The notes: generated by a model not told the origin, from the sequence alone. A DNA stretch of 64,000 nucleotides from Ktedonobacteria bacterium brp13 (GCA_015099395.1 AP024096.1:5931485-5995484); one strand, 5' to 3'; shown: positions 51,770 through 61,348, counted from the stretch's first letter. Translations and numbers: made by a program.

Positions 51770-54118
51770 TCAGGTACGGGTACGGGTACGGATATGGGTA
51801 CGGATATGGGTACGATCAGGGTCTGCATTGAGGTACCAGTCTGTGGTCCTTTGGCCAGGATAGCTAACGGTGCGGCGTACGACGTTGCTGGGGGGACCAG
51901 GGAAGCCGTGGATAGGTTGTCCCTGTTCTGCCATAAGCATGGTGTCGTGCCAGATGGGGCCAGCACCGTCGACGCCGGTGACATTGACCATCGCTGAGTT
52001 GTCGTTGTTGCCAGCCCAGACGCCGACTGTGTAGTCGGTGGTATAGCCCATCGTCCAGTTATCACGAAAGTCGTTGGAGGTTCCGGTCTTGGCCGCTGAT
52101 GGGCGGACCGGGCCTGGATCGCCTGCGTAACACTGGTTCTCGGTGTTCGGATAGATCAAGAGCGAACTACATTTACCGAACTCGAAGACACGCGACTGGT
52201 TGTCACTCAGTACGTTGGTGATCATAAACGCTGCAGCCTTGCTCAGGACTCGCTTACCGGTCGTCGGCGCGCGGAAGATGACCTTGCCTGCCTGGTCTCT
52301 AACATAGCTGATGGCATGTGGTGGGATGCGGATGCCACCAGTGGCGAAGGTGCTATAGGCGGCGGTATTGTCTAGCAGGCGGACGCCGAGCGAGCCAAGG
52401 ACCATAGTATAGTTAGGTGTACCGGTGTAGGTCGTGAGACCCATTGTCTGAGCCGTCTGTAGCGCCTGATCAACCCCAACACGCATAAGGAGCTTGACAG
52501 CCGGTATGTTAAATGAGTTCTGCAGAGCGTAACGATAGCTGACGTACCCATGATAGTGCAGATCGTAGTTATGCGGTATATAGGGTGGCAGACCGCAACA
52601 GAAACCGACGACCAATGGACCATCCAATACGGTCTGTCCCGGGCTGATCCCCATATTGAAGGCCGTTGCATAGATGTAGGGCTTGAAAGACGAACCCGGT
52701 TGGCGATAGCCCTGTGTCGCAACGTCGAAGTCGCCATAGGTCGGGTTGCTGGGATCGATATTACCAACAATAGTGCGAATAGCACCGGTATGGTTATCGA
52801 TCACGACGACCGCTGCATTGGACATATTATGGCTTTTTGACATCTCTGCAATATGCTTCTGTGCGTCCTTCAGGACGTTGTTTTGCAGGTTCAGGTCAAG
52901 TGATGTATAGATGTGCAGACCGGTGCGCGAGAGGTCTGTGATCCTCACATGGAGATCGTTGGCCAGTTCACGCAACGTATAGCTCGCATAGTGTGGTGCC
53001 AGGCGATTATTGATAACACCTGGGTTCAGGAAGTTGGGTTGTTGCGCCTCCAGGATAGCAGAGTCGCGCTCGTACACGCTAATATAGCCCTGCACATACA
53101 TCTGTTGTAGCACCTCGGCGACGCGCGTATGCGCCGCCTGTGGATGCAGGAATGGATCACGTGCGATTGGTGAACTGGGGATACCGGCCAGCATTGCGGC
53201 CTGTGCAATATCCAGTTGTTGCGCGGCCGTCTCTGTGGGCGTATCGTGCAGACCATAATAGGTAAATGCTGCCGCCTCCGCTCCATAGGCCTGCTCACCA
53301 TAGAAGGTCGTATTCAGGTACATCTCAAGGATCTGATTTTTTGTATAGTGGCGTGTGACCTCCGGTGCCAGGATAATCTCTTGCAGCTTACGGAGCGCTG
53401 TGGTCTGGTTGCCGACGATGGCGTTTTTGATAATCTGCTGCGTGATGGTACTACCACCAGAGACGACATGCCCCACTGTCATATTCGCGATGGCGGCACG
53501 TACGATGCCGCTGATATCGTAGCCTGCGTTCTTATAAAAGTTCTGATCCTCGATTGCGATCTCTGCATGTGCCAGATTGGGCGAGATCTGCGAGAGTGGC
53601 AGACTGGTCTGTAGCCCTTCGTCGGTCATTTGATAGACAACACCACCGGCAGCATCGTAGATTTTCAGGTTATCCTTCGGCAGAATATCCTCCAGAGTGA
53701 CCGACGCATCGCCATATTTCTCGTGTGTCGCATCGATAAAGCTTGCCACTGAGACAAAGACAATTACCAGTGTGAGCAGCACTGAAAAGAACGTAGCGGC
53801 CAGCGGAATCATTGTACGTGTACTGGTGCGCTCGGCTGCGTACATCCTCTGCATTGTCCTATGCAGTCTTCTCCGCTTCATATGGCGACGTATCCGCCAA
53901 CCTCTGGGATGTGTAGGATTGTGCGATGCAGAATAAGGCAATCCTGGATCAACTGGGACCGGGACATCATTCAAACGCTGTGATAGCGCGGCCTGGCTAT
54001 GCTCAGGTAACGTTGCCGGGCTTCTATGCGCAGGCATAGTAGTCAACGCGCTTGCCTGGCTTGCCTGAGACATGTCTTCTGGAGGAGGCGTCTCTCCTAT
54101 GTGCTGGTCGGTCTGCAT
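51770..54118 (-). CDS. Class A penicillin-binding protein (bifunctional PBP1 type), second of a tandem pair
   Basis: 782 aa. A ~100-residue Pro/Gln/Arg-rich cytosolic N terminus, one membrane helix (LAATFFSVLLTLVIVFVSVA), then the GT51 glycosyltransferase with EDQNFYKNAGYDISGIVRA, GGSTITQQIIKN and QILEMYLNTTFYG. The transpeptidase has SxxK in PGSSFKPYIYA, SxN in LQNSFNIPAVK and KTG in AAKTGTSNDFRDNW. It polymerises and cross-links peptidoglycan outside the cell. The ATG at 54118 has GAGG at 9 bases; GTG at 54124 is too close to it. The C-terminal tail DPDRTHIRTHIRTRTRT is encoded by hexamer repeats. Confidence 0.95.
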   Translation of the reverse strand: MQTDQHIGETPPPEDMSQASQASALTTMPAHRSPATLPEHSQAALSQRLNDVPVPVDPGLPYSASHNPTHPRGWRIRRHMKRRRLHRTMQRMYAAERTSTRTMIPLAATFFSVLLTLVIVFVSVASFIDATHEKYGDASVTLEDILPKDNLKIYDAAGGVVYQMTDEGLQTSLPLSQISPNLAHAEIAIEDQNFYKNAGYDISGIVRAAIANMTVGHVVSGGSTITQQIIKNAIVGNQTTALRKLQEIILAPEVTRHYTKNQILEMYLNTTFYGEQAYGAEAAAFTYYGLHDTPTETAAQQLDIAQAAMLAGIPSSPIARDPFLHPQAAHTRVAEVLQQMYVQGYISVYERDSAILEAQQPNFLNPGVINNRLAPHYASYTLRELANDLHVRITDLSRTGLHIYTSLDLNLQNNVLKDAQKHIAEMSKSHNMSNAAVVVIDNHTGAIRTIVGNIDPSNPTYGDFDVATQGYRQPGSSFKPYIYATAFNMGISPGQTVLDGPLVVGFCCGLPPYIPHNYDLHYHGYVSYRYALQNSFNIPAVKLLMRVGVDQALQTAQTMGLTTYTGTPNYTMVLGSLGVRLLDNTAAYSTFATGGIRIPPHAISYVRDQAGKVIFRAPTTGKRVLSKAAAFMITNVLSDNQSRVFEFGKCSSLLIYPNTENQCYAGDPGPVRPSAAKTGTSNDFRDNWTMGYTTDYTVGVWAGNNDNSAMVNVTGVDGAGPIWHDTMLMAEQGQPIHGFPGPPSNVVRRTVSYPGQRTTDWYLNADPDRTHIRTHIRTRTRT
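51771..51815. repeat. Hexamer microsatellite at the 3' end of the PBP gene
   Basis: Alternating GGGTAC and GGATAT hexamers run over about 45 bases and encode an Arg/Thr-rich tail (RTHIRTHIRTRTRT) on the minus strand up to the stop. Its length could vary by slippage without breaking the frame. Confidence 0.75.
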
Positions 54119-54688
54119 AACCACAACCTCTTTCTACAACCTGCCTGTGTGACGCAACAGTGGTGTGATGGACAAGGATAATTGCAAATGAGTGCAAGTA
54201 GCTACATTCATTATAGAGACGTGCAGCCTATCTATCCCGGTGAGAATGAACGGCTTTGTTTCGTAGAGCCATATATATAGAGGAATACTATATCCTCTAT
54301 ATGTGACCATGCTTTCATTAAAAAATGACATAGACCTCTAGCTACCATCTCTGATAAAGCGTATTGATGCTACTGAAACTAGAGAGCAGGGAAATATGCT
54401 CTAACATGCTCACATGAGAGTTTACACGGTACCTGTTAAGGCAATGATGGAACATATATATATGAAACACAGCCATTTACATGAACGGCTATCTGTAAAT
54501 AGTAACGCTACAGAAGAAGAGATGGTAACTTTTTTTGGCAGTGAAAAGCAAAGAGAAGTGAGTTTGAAAAAAGCAATTATCTATAAATAATTATACATCG
54601 ATATCATATCCATATCCATATTAAGGCGATATTGGGCTCTTTCTTTATGCGTAAGGATGAGAGCGTTGCTATGAGCATGAGGTATAGA
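54119..54688. other. Gap between the tandem PBP genes
   Basis: About 570 AT-rich bases with no supported gene. It contains a 10-bp inverted repeat ATATAGAGGA/TCCTCTATAT (54275-54284 and 54293-54302) about 160 bases upstream of the 51770 gene, a candidate operator or hairpin in its leader. It should contain that gene's promoter. Confidence 0.4.
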
Positions 54689-54722
54689 TATGGTGAGCAG
54701 GACTGTTCTGCTGCTCACCATA
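54689..54722 (-). terminator. Hairpin after the upstream PBP gene
   Basis: A 12-bp perfect stem (TATGGTGAGCAG with CTGCTCACCATA) and 10-nt loop, 11 bases beyond the stop of the 54734 gene. It lacks a U-tract on the minus strand. It suggests that the two PBP genes are separate transcripts. Confidence 0.65.
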
Positions 54723-54733
54723 CCGGTGGAAGA

Positions 54734-57394
54734 TTACCAGATGGCACGATTGACGCTCATGATTGGTGAGACAAAGCTAAAGTTACTACAATAAGGATGA
54801 CCACCGAAGGTCAGTGCATCGTGTGTCGAGGCCGGTTGGTGATTGATGGTCTCAAGCGAATGGTGGTGGTGACCAGCACGACCATGTGCGTCGAAGGCTG
54901 TCGGTGCGAACTGAGCTGCTGGATTAGTCTGCGGTGGATTGTGGTTATAGTCTGGATAGGTCCCTGGCAGGAACCAGTCTGTCGTTTGTAAGCCATCGGG
55001 ATAGATGACACCCATCCGTTCTATTCCACCTGGATTGGTGAAGTCATGGATGGGATGGCCCTGTTCCGCAGCGAGCATCGACTCATGCCAGATCGGTGCG
55101 GCACCATCGATACCACTGACATTCAACATCGGCGTATTATCATCATTACCGACCCAGACGCCCATCACAAAGTCAGTGGTGTAGCCCATCGTCCAGTTGT
55201 CACGGAAGTCGTTGGTTGTACCGGTCTTGGCTGCCGCAGGCCGTACCGTGCCGCGATCCCCCATATAGCAGTCATTCTGTGAATGAGAGTAGAGTTGGAG
55301 GTCATTGCAATTGAAAAACTCTGGGAGCCGCGAATTGTTATCACTCAGGATATCCGTCATGATAAACGCGATCTGTGGTGTGAGCACCTGCTGACCGGCG
55401 ACGAGTTGATGGGTATAGACCTGATTATTGTAGGTCGTGACGACCTTCTCAATCGCGTAGGGCGGCACACGGACGCCACCATCCGCGAAGGCCCCGAACG
55501 CCGACGTATGCTCCAGGAGATTTACATCCAGACCTCCCAGTACCATTGAGAGACCCGGTGTACCCTCCGTATGGGTGATACCCATCTTCGTAGCCGTTGC
55601 CATCGCGTGCGCCACACCAACATGTTCTAGCGTCTTCACTGCCGGAACGTTCAACGAGTTTTGCAGGGCGCAACGTATCGTCACATGCCCGTGGTAGCGT
55701 AGATCGTAGTTCTTTGGCTGATAGACCGGTGGTGTAGAGCCCGGTGGCATTACAATGTTCAGTGGAATATCATCGATCGGTTGCGACGGTGAGGCTCCCT
55801 GCTGTAGCGCGGTCGCATAGACATACGGTTTAAACGAAGAGCCAGGTTGCCGGAAGCCCTGTGATGCTACATCGAACTTGCCATCGATTGCCTGATCATT
55901 GTAATCCAGACTTCCCAGTAGTGTCTTGATTGCTCCCGTGTGGAAGTCTATGATCACCTCAGCTGCGTTCGTCACATTGTGCCCTACCAACTCAGCGATA
56001 TGGTGCTGGGCGATCTTCTGCACCTGGTTTTGCAGATTGAGATCGAGCGTCGTTGTAATATCCATCCCGGAGCGTGAAAGCTGTAGGCGGGTCATATGGA
56101 ATTGCTTCTCCATCTGGCGGATCACATATTCCGAGAAATGTGGAGCGAGATTTGGGGGAGCGGGTGAACCTTTAAAGAAATCTGGTTTGTTGTACTCTAC
56201 TGCCGCATCCTGTGCCTGTGCGCGTGAAATGTAGCCATCGCGCACCATCAGATCGAGCACGGTCATGAAGCGATTGCGTGCTGCCACTGGATGCTCGTAA
56301 GGATTATAGCGTGAGGGCGAGCTTGGGATACCCGCGAGCACTGCCGACTGCGCGAGATCGAGTTGCGCTGCGGCGTCTTTGCCAGGTTGATCGGTCAGAC
56401 CAAAGTAGATGGTCGCGGCCGCATCGATACCGTAGGCCTGGTTGCCATAGAAGATGCTATTAAGATACATCTCCATAATATCTTTTTTGTTGTAATGGCT
56501 ATTGATATCAGGCGTGAGAACGATCTCTTGCAGCTTACGCGTGATATTGGTCTCGTTACCGACCACAAGGTTCTTGATCAACTGTTGCGTAATCGTACTA
56601 CCGCCTTGCACTACCTGCTTATGTGTCATATCTGCCAGCGCCGCCTGGATGATACGCAGGATATCGATACCCTGGTTGCGCCAGAAGTTCTTGTCCTCGA
56701 CCGAGACCGTCGCATTGATCAGCGTTGGCGTGATCTGATCCAGTGGAACCTCGGTATGGTAGCCCTGGTCGGTCATCTGTGAGAGGAGGGTATTGTGGCT
56801 ATCATAGATCTTCAGATTATCGCGTGGCATCAGGTCACGCAGACTTGTAATTCGCTGACCGAACTGATTGGTTGTGTCACTATAGAAGCGATAAGAGACA
56901 TACGAGCCAGCACCAGTAAGAATCAGAAAGATGAGGGCGGTGGCAACGCAGATAGAGATGGTAATCACAGAGAGGCGCTTAAATGAACGGCCCGCCTGGA
57001 GCCGCTGATTGCGCATATATTTGCGTGAGAGATATTTTTTGATTGTCCTGCGCCGCCGAAATTCTTGCCGCAAATTTTTGGGCGCATGCGTGACTACCTC
57101 TGCATCGATTGCATTTTTTGCACCGACTGCCCCAATTGTCGTCGCGATACCACTCGCCGTAGGGGCAGCATGGTTGTATGTATCAACCGTATCTATAGCA
57201 TCGTTGGTATCGGTAGTATCGGCTACCTTGTTGGGATCTGAGGCGCGCTCACGGCGTCGCTGCTTCTGATCTAGATAGCGAAGTGCCTTTTCACGTCTTT
57301 TGGGTGATGAATCCGGCTTCGCGTCCGCCTTACGCTCTGACCGTGTACCCTCCGGCTGATCTGGCTCTCCAAAATTCTGGGAGTGTGTCGGCAT
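54734..57394 (-). CDS. Class A penicillin-binding protein (bifunctional PBP1 type), first of a tandem pair
   Basis: 886 aa. A ~155-residue charged N terminus with an Asp/Thr/Val repeat (DTTDTNDAIDTVDTYN region) precedes one membrane helix (ITISICVATALIFLILTGAG). GT51 motifs are EDKNFWRNQGIDILRI, GGSTITQQLIKN and IMEMYLNSIFYG. The transpeptidase has SxxK in PGSSFKPYVYA, SxN in LQNSLNVPAVK and KTG in AAKTGTTNDFRDNW. It is closely related to the 51770 product along its length, so the pair arose by duplication. GAGGTATC precedes the ATG. The His-rich tail (GRAGHHHHSLE) is unusual. Confidence 0.95.
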   Translation of the reverse strand: MPTHSQNFGEPDQPEGTRSERKADAKPDSSPKRREKALRYLDQKQRRRERASDPNKVADTTDTNDAIDTVDTYNHAAPTASGIATTIGAVGAKNAIDAEVVTHAPKNLRQEFRRRRTIKKYLSRKYMRNQRLQAGRSFKRLSVITISICVATALIFLILTGAGSYVSYRFYSDTTNQFGQRITSLRDLMPRDNLKIYDSHNTLLSQMTDQGYHTEVPLDQITPTLINATVSVEDKNFWRNQGIDILRIIQAALADMTHKQVVQGGSTITQQLIKNLVVGNETNITRKLQEIVLTPDINSHYNKKDIMEMYLNSIFYGNQAYGIDAAATIYFGLTDQPGKDAAAQLDLAQSAVLAGIPSSPSRYNPYEHPVAARNRFMTVLDLMVRDGYISRAQAQDAAVEYNKPDFFKGSPAPPNLAPHFSEYVIRQMEKQFHMTRLQLSRSGMDITTTLDLNLQNQVQKIAQHHIAELVGHNVTNAAEVIIDFHTGAIKTLLGSLDYNDQAIDGKFDVASQGFRQPGSSFKPYVYATALQQGASPSQPIDDIPLNIVMPPGSTPPVYQPKNYDLRYHGHVTIRCALQNSLNVPAVKTLEHVGVAHAMATATKMGITHTEGTPGLSMVLGGLDVNLLEHTSAFGAFADGGVRVPPYAIEKVVTTYNNQVYTHQLVAGQQVLTPQIAFIMTDILSDNNSRLPEFFNCNDLQLYSHSQNDCYMGDRGTVRPAAAKTGTTNDFRDNWTMGYTTDFVMGVWVGNDDNTPMLNVSGIDGAAPIWHESMLAAEQGHPIHDFTNPGGIERMGVIYPDGLQTTDWFLPGTYPDYNHNPPQTNPAAQFAPTAFDAHGRAGHHHHSLETINHQPASTHDALTFGGHPYCSNFSFVSPIMSVNRAIW

Positions 57395-57675
57395 AAAAGA
57401 TACCTCATGGATTTAGAAACAACAATCGTAGTATCAAACTCGGCATGAATCTCTCTCAACAGATTGCAATCGGTTCCAGCCATCAGATCTGTAGAGCAGG
57501 AGAAGGAGCCAGACTTTGAACATACGGTATGTTGCTGAGCCTACCTGATTATTATACTGATCAGTCATGTTTCTTTACTCTACTTAATAGACGCTGTAGA
57601 GAAGAAAACGCCTCACTCATCAATAGAGGTATAATGCCTTTAATGCAGGGTACAAGCGGTATTCATCGATCGGGT

Positions 57676-58305
57676 TTAGTTTTGTGTGGCCTCAATAAGG
57701 GCGGGCAGAATCTCGTTGGTGATGGCCTGTATCTTATGAAAACTTTCGATCCAAATAATATCATGATCGCGACCACCACGAATTTCGGCTAATTGCATGA
57801 CCGCCTCGTCGATGAGGGTCTGGAAATAGAGAAAGGCACGTACGGCATCGGCCAGCGAGACATTGGCGGCAGAGGTGATCGAGCCATATTCGCGCCCCAA
57901 CTCAATGGCCTCGGTTGTCAATTCAGCTATATTCGCGCTGGTATTGAGTGTACGCAGGACAAGATCGAGCAGACGTCGTCCTAGCGTACGATACGCAGCA
58001 CGTGCCGTATCACCGAAGCGTTGATACCAGGCGAAGGCATCAAGGGTGCCATCGGTAAAAGCAAAGCGCACGCGGCCCAGTACACTCTGAATGAGCAGTA
58101 CAGAGGCAGGATCAGGTTTCGGCTCACTTTCCTGTTGCAGGCGAGCCTCGATATCGGTACGGCGGAAGCGGCGATGACCGCCACTGGTGCGGCGCGAAGG
58201 GATCTCATTGCGATCTGCCCAGAGACGGACAGTAGCAGGGTGCATCCCCAGCAGTTCGGCTGCTTCTCGCAGACTCAACCACTCTTCCCCTGTTTGTGAA
58301 GTCAT
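57676..58305 (-). CDS. MerR-like helix-turn-helix protein with RsbRD-N-type sensor domain
   Basis: 209 aa. The N-terminal ~60 residues are a MerR/excisionase-type DNA-binding domain: EWLSLREAAELLGMHPATVR, RRTSGGHRRFRRTDIEARL. The C-terminal ~140 residues are all-helical with WYQRFGDTARAAYRTLGRR, IELGREYGSITSAANVSLAD and AVRAFLYFQTLIDEAVMQL. This resembles the globin-like RsbRD N-terminal domain of stressosome proteins. A DNA-binding domain joined to such a sensor suggests a one-component regulator. AGGAGGTGCTGCG lies directly before the ATG. It is next to a 58451-58467 palindrome that could be its operator. Ligand and targets are unknown. Confidence 0.8.
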   Translation of the reverse strand: MTSQTGEEWLSLREAAELLGMHPATVRLWADRNEIPSRRTSGGHRRFRRTDIEARLQQESEPKPDPASVLLIQSVLGRVRFAFTDGTLDAFAWYQRFGDTARAAYRTLGRRLLDLVLRTLNTSANIAELTTEAIELGREYGSITSAANVSLADAVRAFLYFQTLIDEAVMQLAEIRGGRDHDIIWIESFHKIQAITNEILPALIEATQN

Positions 58306-58450
58306 CGCAGCACCTCCTGAAATAGGTGTGGCCTGCTGATGGCCGACACCCGGTCACATATCTTCAAATGGTTATAGATAGCATGATTGTATGGAATTAT
58401 GGGTCAACCGTCAAGTACACAGGCTTGTAGAGCGACAAGATGCGGTTATA

Positions 58451-58467
58451 CACTACACATTGTAGTG
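58451..58467. promoter_or_regulatory. Palindrome upstream of the MerR-like gene
   Basis: CACTACA-CAT-TGTAGTG, 7-bp arms, in the 212-base gap upstream of the 57676 gene and after the Nudix gene. Dyad symmetry and position fit an operator for a MerR-like regulator; only one copy is seen. Confidence 0.4.
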
Positions 58468-58517
58468 GCTATAGTTTACACGAGCATTAGCAGTATACAG
58501 CATTGAATAGACTATTT

Positions 58518-59060
58518 TTATGAAATAGCAGGCTTTGAGCCATTCAATAGTACAATATGTTGTGCTGTCGCGGGTAATGCTTGTAGAACGTTCGCTTTAT
58601 TGAAGAAGGATGGACGCAATGCCTGTGATTGAGCAAGTTCAGCAAGTGGTAGCCAATCAAAAATCATTGGCAGTTGATCTTCATCGGGTCGCAGGAAGCT
58701 CAGCATGTTGTCCTGGTAAAGATACGAGTCAGCGGGAAAATGAAGCTCAAAGTAGAGCCCAATCTCATGGTGGTGCTCCTTCTCGAGTTTAAAGAAGTTC
58801 TCAATAATATAAAGTAAGCGACCGATCTGTGCTACCTCTCCTAACTCCTCCTGTACTTCACGTGAGAGCGTCTCTTCCGCTGTTTCACCTAATTCTGCTC
58901 GTCCGCCTGGAAGAAACCAGTAGACATTGTGAGGATGCACGGTAGACTTCTGGCAAAGAATACGCTGATTGTGCAGTGCAATCCCTCCAATACGATATGT
59001 AAACTTATAAGGAGCCTTACGGAAAGTGATCATTGTGCGCTCTTGCTCTGGCATATGCAT
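58518..59060 (-). CDS. Nudix hydrolase
   Basis: 180 aa. The Nudix box is complete: GGRAELGETAEETLSREV followed by QEELGE, that is G-x5-E-x7-R-E-U-x-E-E-x-G. It hydrolyses a nucleoside diphosphate linked to another group; substrate unknown. The start at 59060 (MHMPEQERTM) is chosen for GAAAGGTAATC upstream. C-terminal residues are helical and hydrophobic without a membrane segment. It lies divergent from the FIST gene. Confidence 0.9.
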   Translation of the reverse strand: MHMPEQERTMITFRKAPYKFTYRIGGIALHNQRILCQKSTVHPHNVYWFLPGGRAELGETAEETLSREVQEELGEVAQIGRLLYIIENFFKLEKEHHHEIGLYFELHFPADSYLYQDNMLSFLRPDEDQLPMIFDWLPLAELAQSQALRPSFFNKANVLQALPATAQHIVLLNGSKPAIS

Positions 59061-59420
59061 AAGATTACCTTTCTCGCTGTTTCTCATTTGCAAGGATAAT
59101 TATGCCTTTCATCAATCATAAAGTCAACTGTATGGAAATGCCTGCTGTGCTTGCATCTTCCTTTGTGAGCGAATAATTGCAGAGGGTCTATACCGTATGC
59201 GATACTACTATAAGTTAAAAAGGTATGAGTTACAAAATTACAAAAATTTGTATTACCTCGGCTGGCATTGCACAGACTCGTGTTGCTCTCATAAAGATGG
59301 GATAGCATATGGCATGCAGAATGTCGGAAGCGATTAGCGGTATTCAAGATACCGGGGGTACTTCGCAGTACTGAGCGTCACTCTTCCTTCATGACTGTGC
59401 TGGTCGCCGGAGGAGTCACT
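59061..59420. other. Divergent gap between Nudix and FIST genes
   Basis: 360 bases with no gene. Contains the leftward promoter of the Nudix gene and the rightward promoter of the FIST gene. A weak inverted repeat CGGTA/TACCG lies at about 59338-59354. Nothing else recognised. Confidence 0.35.
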
Positions 59421-60629
59421 ATGGTTAATGAAAAATTAAGACCGGTCGCGTTGAGTGCGGTCGTTGTCGATGAGGAATGGGATCAAGCACTGGCGCAAGC
59501 ACTTGTTCAGATACAAGATATTTCGCCCGATGTCGTTTTTCTATTTGTCAGTACCGAGTTCGTGGATCATTATCAGGAGATGCTCCAGATCGTGCGACAT
59601 GAGACCGGTGCTGCCTTCTTGCTGGGTTGCGCAACCCAGAGCGTGATCGGTGAAGATCAAGAGCTAGAGGACCTGCCCGCCGTCTCTCTTCTGGCCCTCT
59701 CCCTGCCGGGCGCAAAGCTTCAGGCCGTACGCTTTACCCAACAGATGGTGGAGACGACGAAGCGTGAGCAGGAGTGGTACGACCAGTTAGGGGTTGGCCG
59801 TGAGGATGTCAACTCCTGGTTGCTCTTCTCTGATCCGCACAATCTGGATTGTGAGCAACTGCTCGACGGACTCACAAAAGCATATCCGAATGTTCCGATC
59901 ATGGGTGGTCTGGCGGCTGGGGATATCGATGATCGAGCTATGTGTCTGTTCTATAATGATGAGATCATCGAAGAGGGTGGTATCGGTCTCGCTATCGGAG
60001 GTACCTATGCAATGGTACCGTTGATCGCGCAGGGGTGTACTCCGATCGGCGAGAGTTGGACGATCACGAAAGTGCTGGACAACGGCCTACTCGAAGGCAT
60101 CTCGAACCGTCCCGCTTACCAGATGCTGCTGGATACCTTTAAGACACTCAGTACAGAGGAGCAGAGGCGTGCCCAACGGAACATCCTGGTGGGGTTAGCT
60201 GCTAACGAATATCAAGATAGTTTTACGCGAGGCAGCTTCCTGATTCGCCAGCTTCTGGGTTTCGACAAACGTGTGGGCTCACTGGCGATCGGTGCGGTAC
60301 CACGCATCGGGCAGACACTACAGTTTCAGATGCGCGACCCTACTACAGCGGACTACGATCTGCGTACGCAACTGGTACAGATGCGCTGCGCACTGGGAGA
60401 GCAAGAGCCGGTAGCCGCACTCCTCTGCTCCTGCAATGGTCGCGGCATGGGTATGTTCGGTATTCCTGACCACGACGCCGCCATGATCGCGCGCGAGCTC
60501 AACCATATCCCGCTGGCAGGCTTCTTCTGTAGCGGAGAGATCGGCCCCGTCGGGAATCGCTCATACCTGCATTGTTACGCCGCCAGCCTCGGCGTCATTG
60601 TTCGCCTCCCAGCGCCCCGCGACGCATAA
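59421..60629 (+). CDS. FIST-domain sensor protein
   Basis: 402 aa, the full length of the protein being FIST-N (~30-220; FLLGCATQSVIGEDQELEDL, NVPIMGGLAAGDI, EGGIGLAIGG) plus FIST-C (~225-395; NILVGLAANEYQDSFTRGSF, CNGRGMGMFG, LAGFFCSGEIGPVGNRSYLH). FIST proteins are thought to bind small ligands such as amino acids and to feed histidine kinases or stand alone. No signalling domain is fused here. The start at 59421 has a strong GGAGGAG site; the frame could begin 10 codons earlier. A hairpin follows at 60637-60657. Confidence 0.92.
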   Translation: MVNEKLRPVALSAVVVDEEWDQALAQALVQIQDISPDVVFLFVSTEFVDHYQEMLQIVRHETGAAFLLGCATQSVIGEDQELEDLPAVSLLALSLPGAKLQAVRFTQQMVETTKREQEWYDQLGVGREDVNSWLLFSDPHNLDCEQLLDGLTKAYPNVPIMGGLAAGDIDDRAMCLFYNDEIIEEGGIGLAIGGTYAMVPLIAQGCTPIGESWTITKVLDNGLLEGISNRPAYQMLLDTFKTLSTEEQRRAQRNILVGLAANEYQDSFTRGSFLIRQLLGFDKRVGSLAIGAVPRIGQTLQFQMRDPTTADYDLRTQLVQMRCALGEQEPVAALLCSCNGRGMGMFGIPDHDAAMIARELNHIPLAGFFCSGEIGPVGNRSYLHCYAASLGVIVRLPAPRDA

Positions 60630-60636
60630 ACTGCAA

Positions 60637-60657
60637 GGGAGCACCTCGCGTGCTCCC
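60637..60657 (+). terminator. Hairpin after the FIST gene
   Basis: Stem GGGAGCAC (60637-60644) and GTGCTCCC (60650-60657), loop CTCGC, followed by TCACAAAAA with no U-tract. Position is right for a terminator but the tail is weak. Confidence 0.55.
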
Positions 60658-60746
60658 TCACAAAAACAGAGCCAATATATTTACCCTTTTCACCACTCCT
60701 ATCGCAATAGATCACTATTGCCTGAAAAGTACCAAAAAACTCGTCC

Positions 60747-60778
60747 CCCTCTCGGAGGCTCACCAGTGTAGGTTTTTT
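60747..60778 (+). repeat. 32-bp inverted repeat, left arm
   Basis: Matches the complement of 61171-61202 at about 29 of 32 bases; shared core GAGGCTCACC and TGTAGGTTTTTT. The two arms enclose copy C of the 191-bp element, off centre, so they may be the ends of a larger ~456-bp element into which copy C inserted, or dispersed repeats. Confidence 0.7.
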
Positions 60779-60861
60779 TGAAGGAGGTAGAGCCACAGTA
60801 GTCGGCGAAATTGGGAAAAGAAAAACGACAATTGCTCTTAAAAATAGGTAATATCGCTAAA

Positions 60862-61052
60862 GCCTCCCTCTTTGAGGGGGGAAAGCCGCCTTAGCGGCAG
60901 GGGGGAGTAGAATGCTAGCAATGCTCTGTAATCCTCGATTACCAACTATGAAGATAAGAGTGATAGATAGTGTATAACCAAGATTAATAGCGTAGTTCGA
61001 GAATCTACTCCCCCCTGTCGCTGCGGCGACATCCCCCCTCAAAGAGGGAGGC
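60862..61052. repeat. 191-bp palindromic element, copy C
   Basis: Same length, ends (GCCTCCCTCTTTGAG and complement), arms and core as copy A, with about a dozen base differences (for example CCAAGATTAATAGCG in place of TCGAGGTTAATAGCG). Flanked on the right by AGGGGTTTTAGCATCCTTAC, as in copies A and B. It lies ~47 kb from the others, proving that the element is dispersed. Confidence 0.92.
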
Positions 61053-61170
61053 AGGGGTTTTAGCATCCTTACAGGTGATAGTGGACTTTATGACAACCAA
61101 CGTGATACATTCGTCATGGTGCCCCATCTGTCTGCATTGGCCTGCGATGAGATTTCATGGCTTATTCCAC

Positions 61171-61202
61171 AAAAAACCTACATCGGTGAGCCTCAGAGAG
61201 GG
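61171..61202 (-). repeat. 32-bp inverted repeat, right arm
   Basis: Inverted partner of 60747-60778. It begins AAAAAACCTACATCGGTGAG and ends CCTCAGAGAGGG. It sits 147 bases upstream of the patatin start codon, in its promoter region. Confidence 0.7.
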
Positions 61203-61348
61203 TGGCAAGGTCTTCATTACCTGTATAGTGCACAATATCTCTATTGTATGAAATAATGCGTGGATAGTTATTGGGCAGTAGTGACGTTTTTATAAAGGGA
61301 ATACGTTGCGCGTGTCGTGCTATGTCTGGTGTCCAGGAGATAATGTGT

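Noticed and set aside
61271..61348. Longer start for the patatin (TTG at 61271)
   Set aside because: No ribosome site; the added residues do not resemble the family, while 61349 has AGGAG at good distance.
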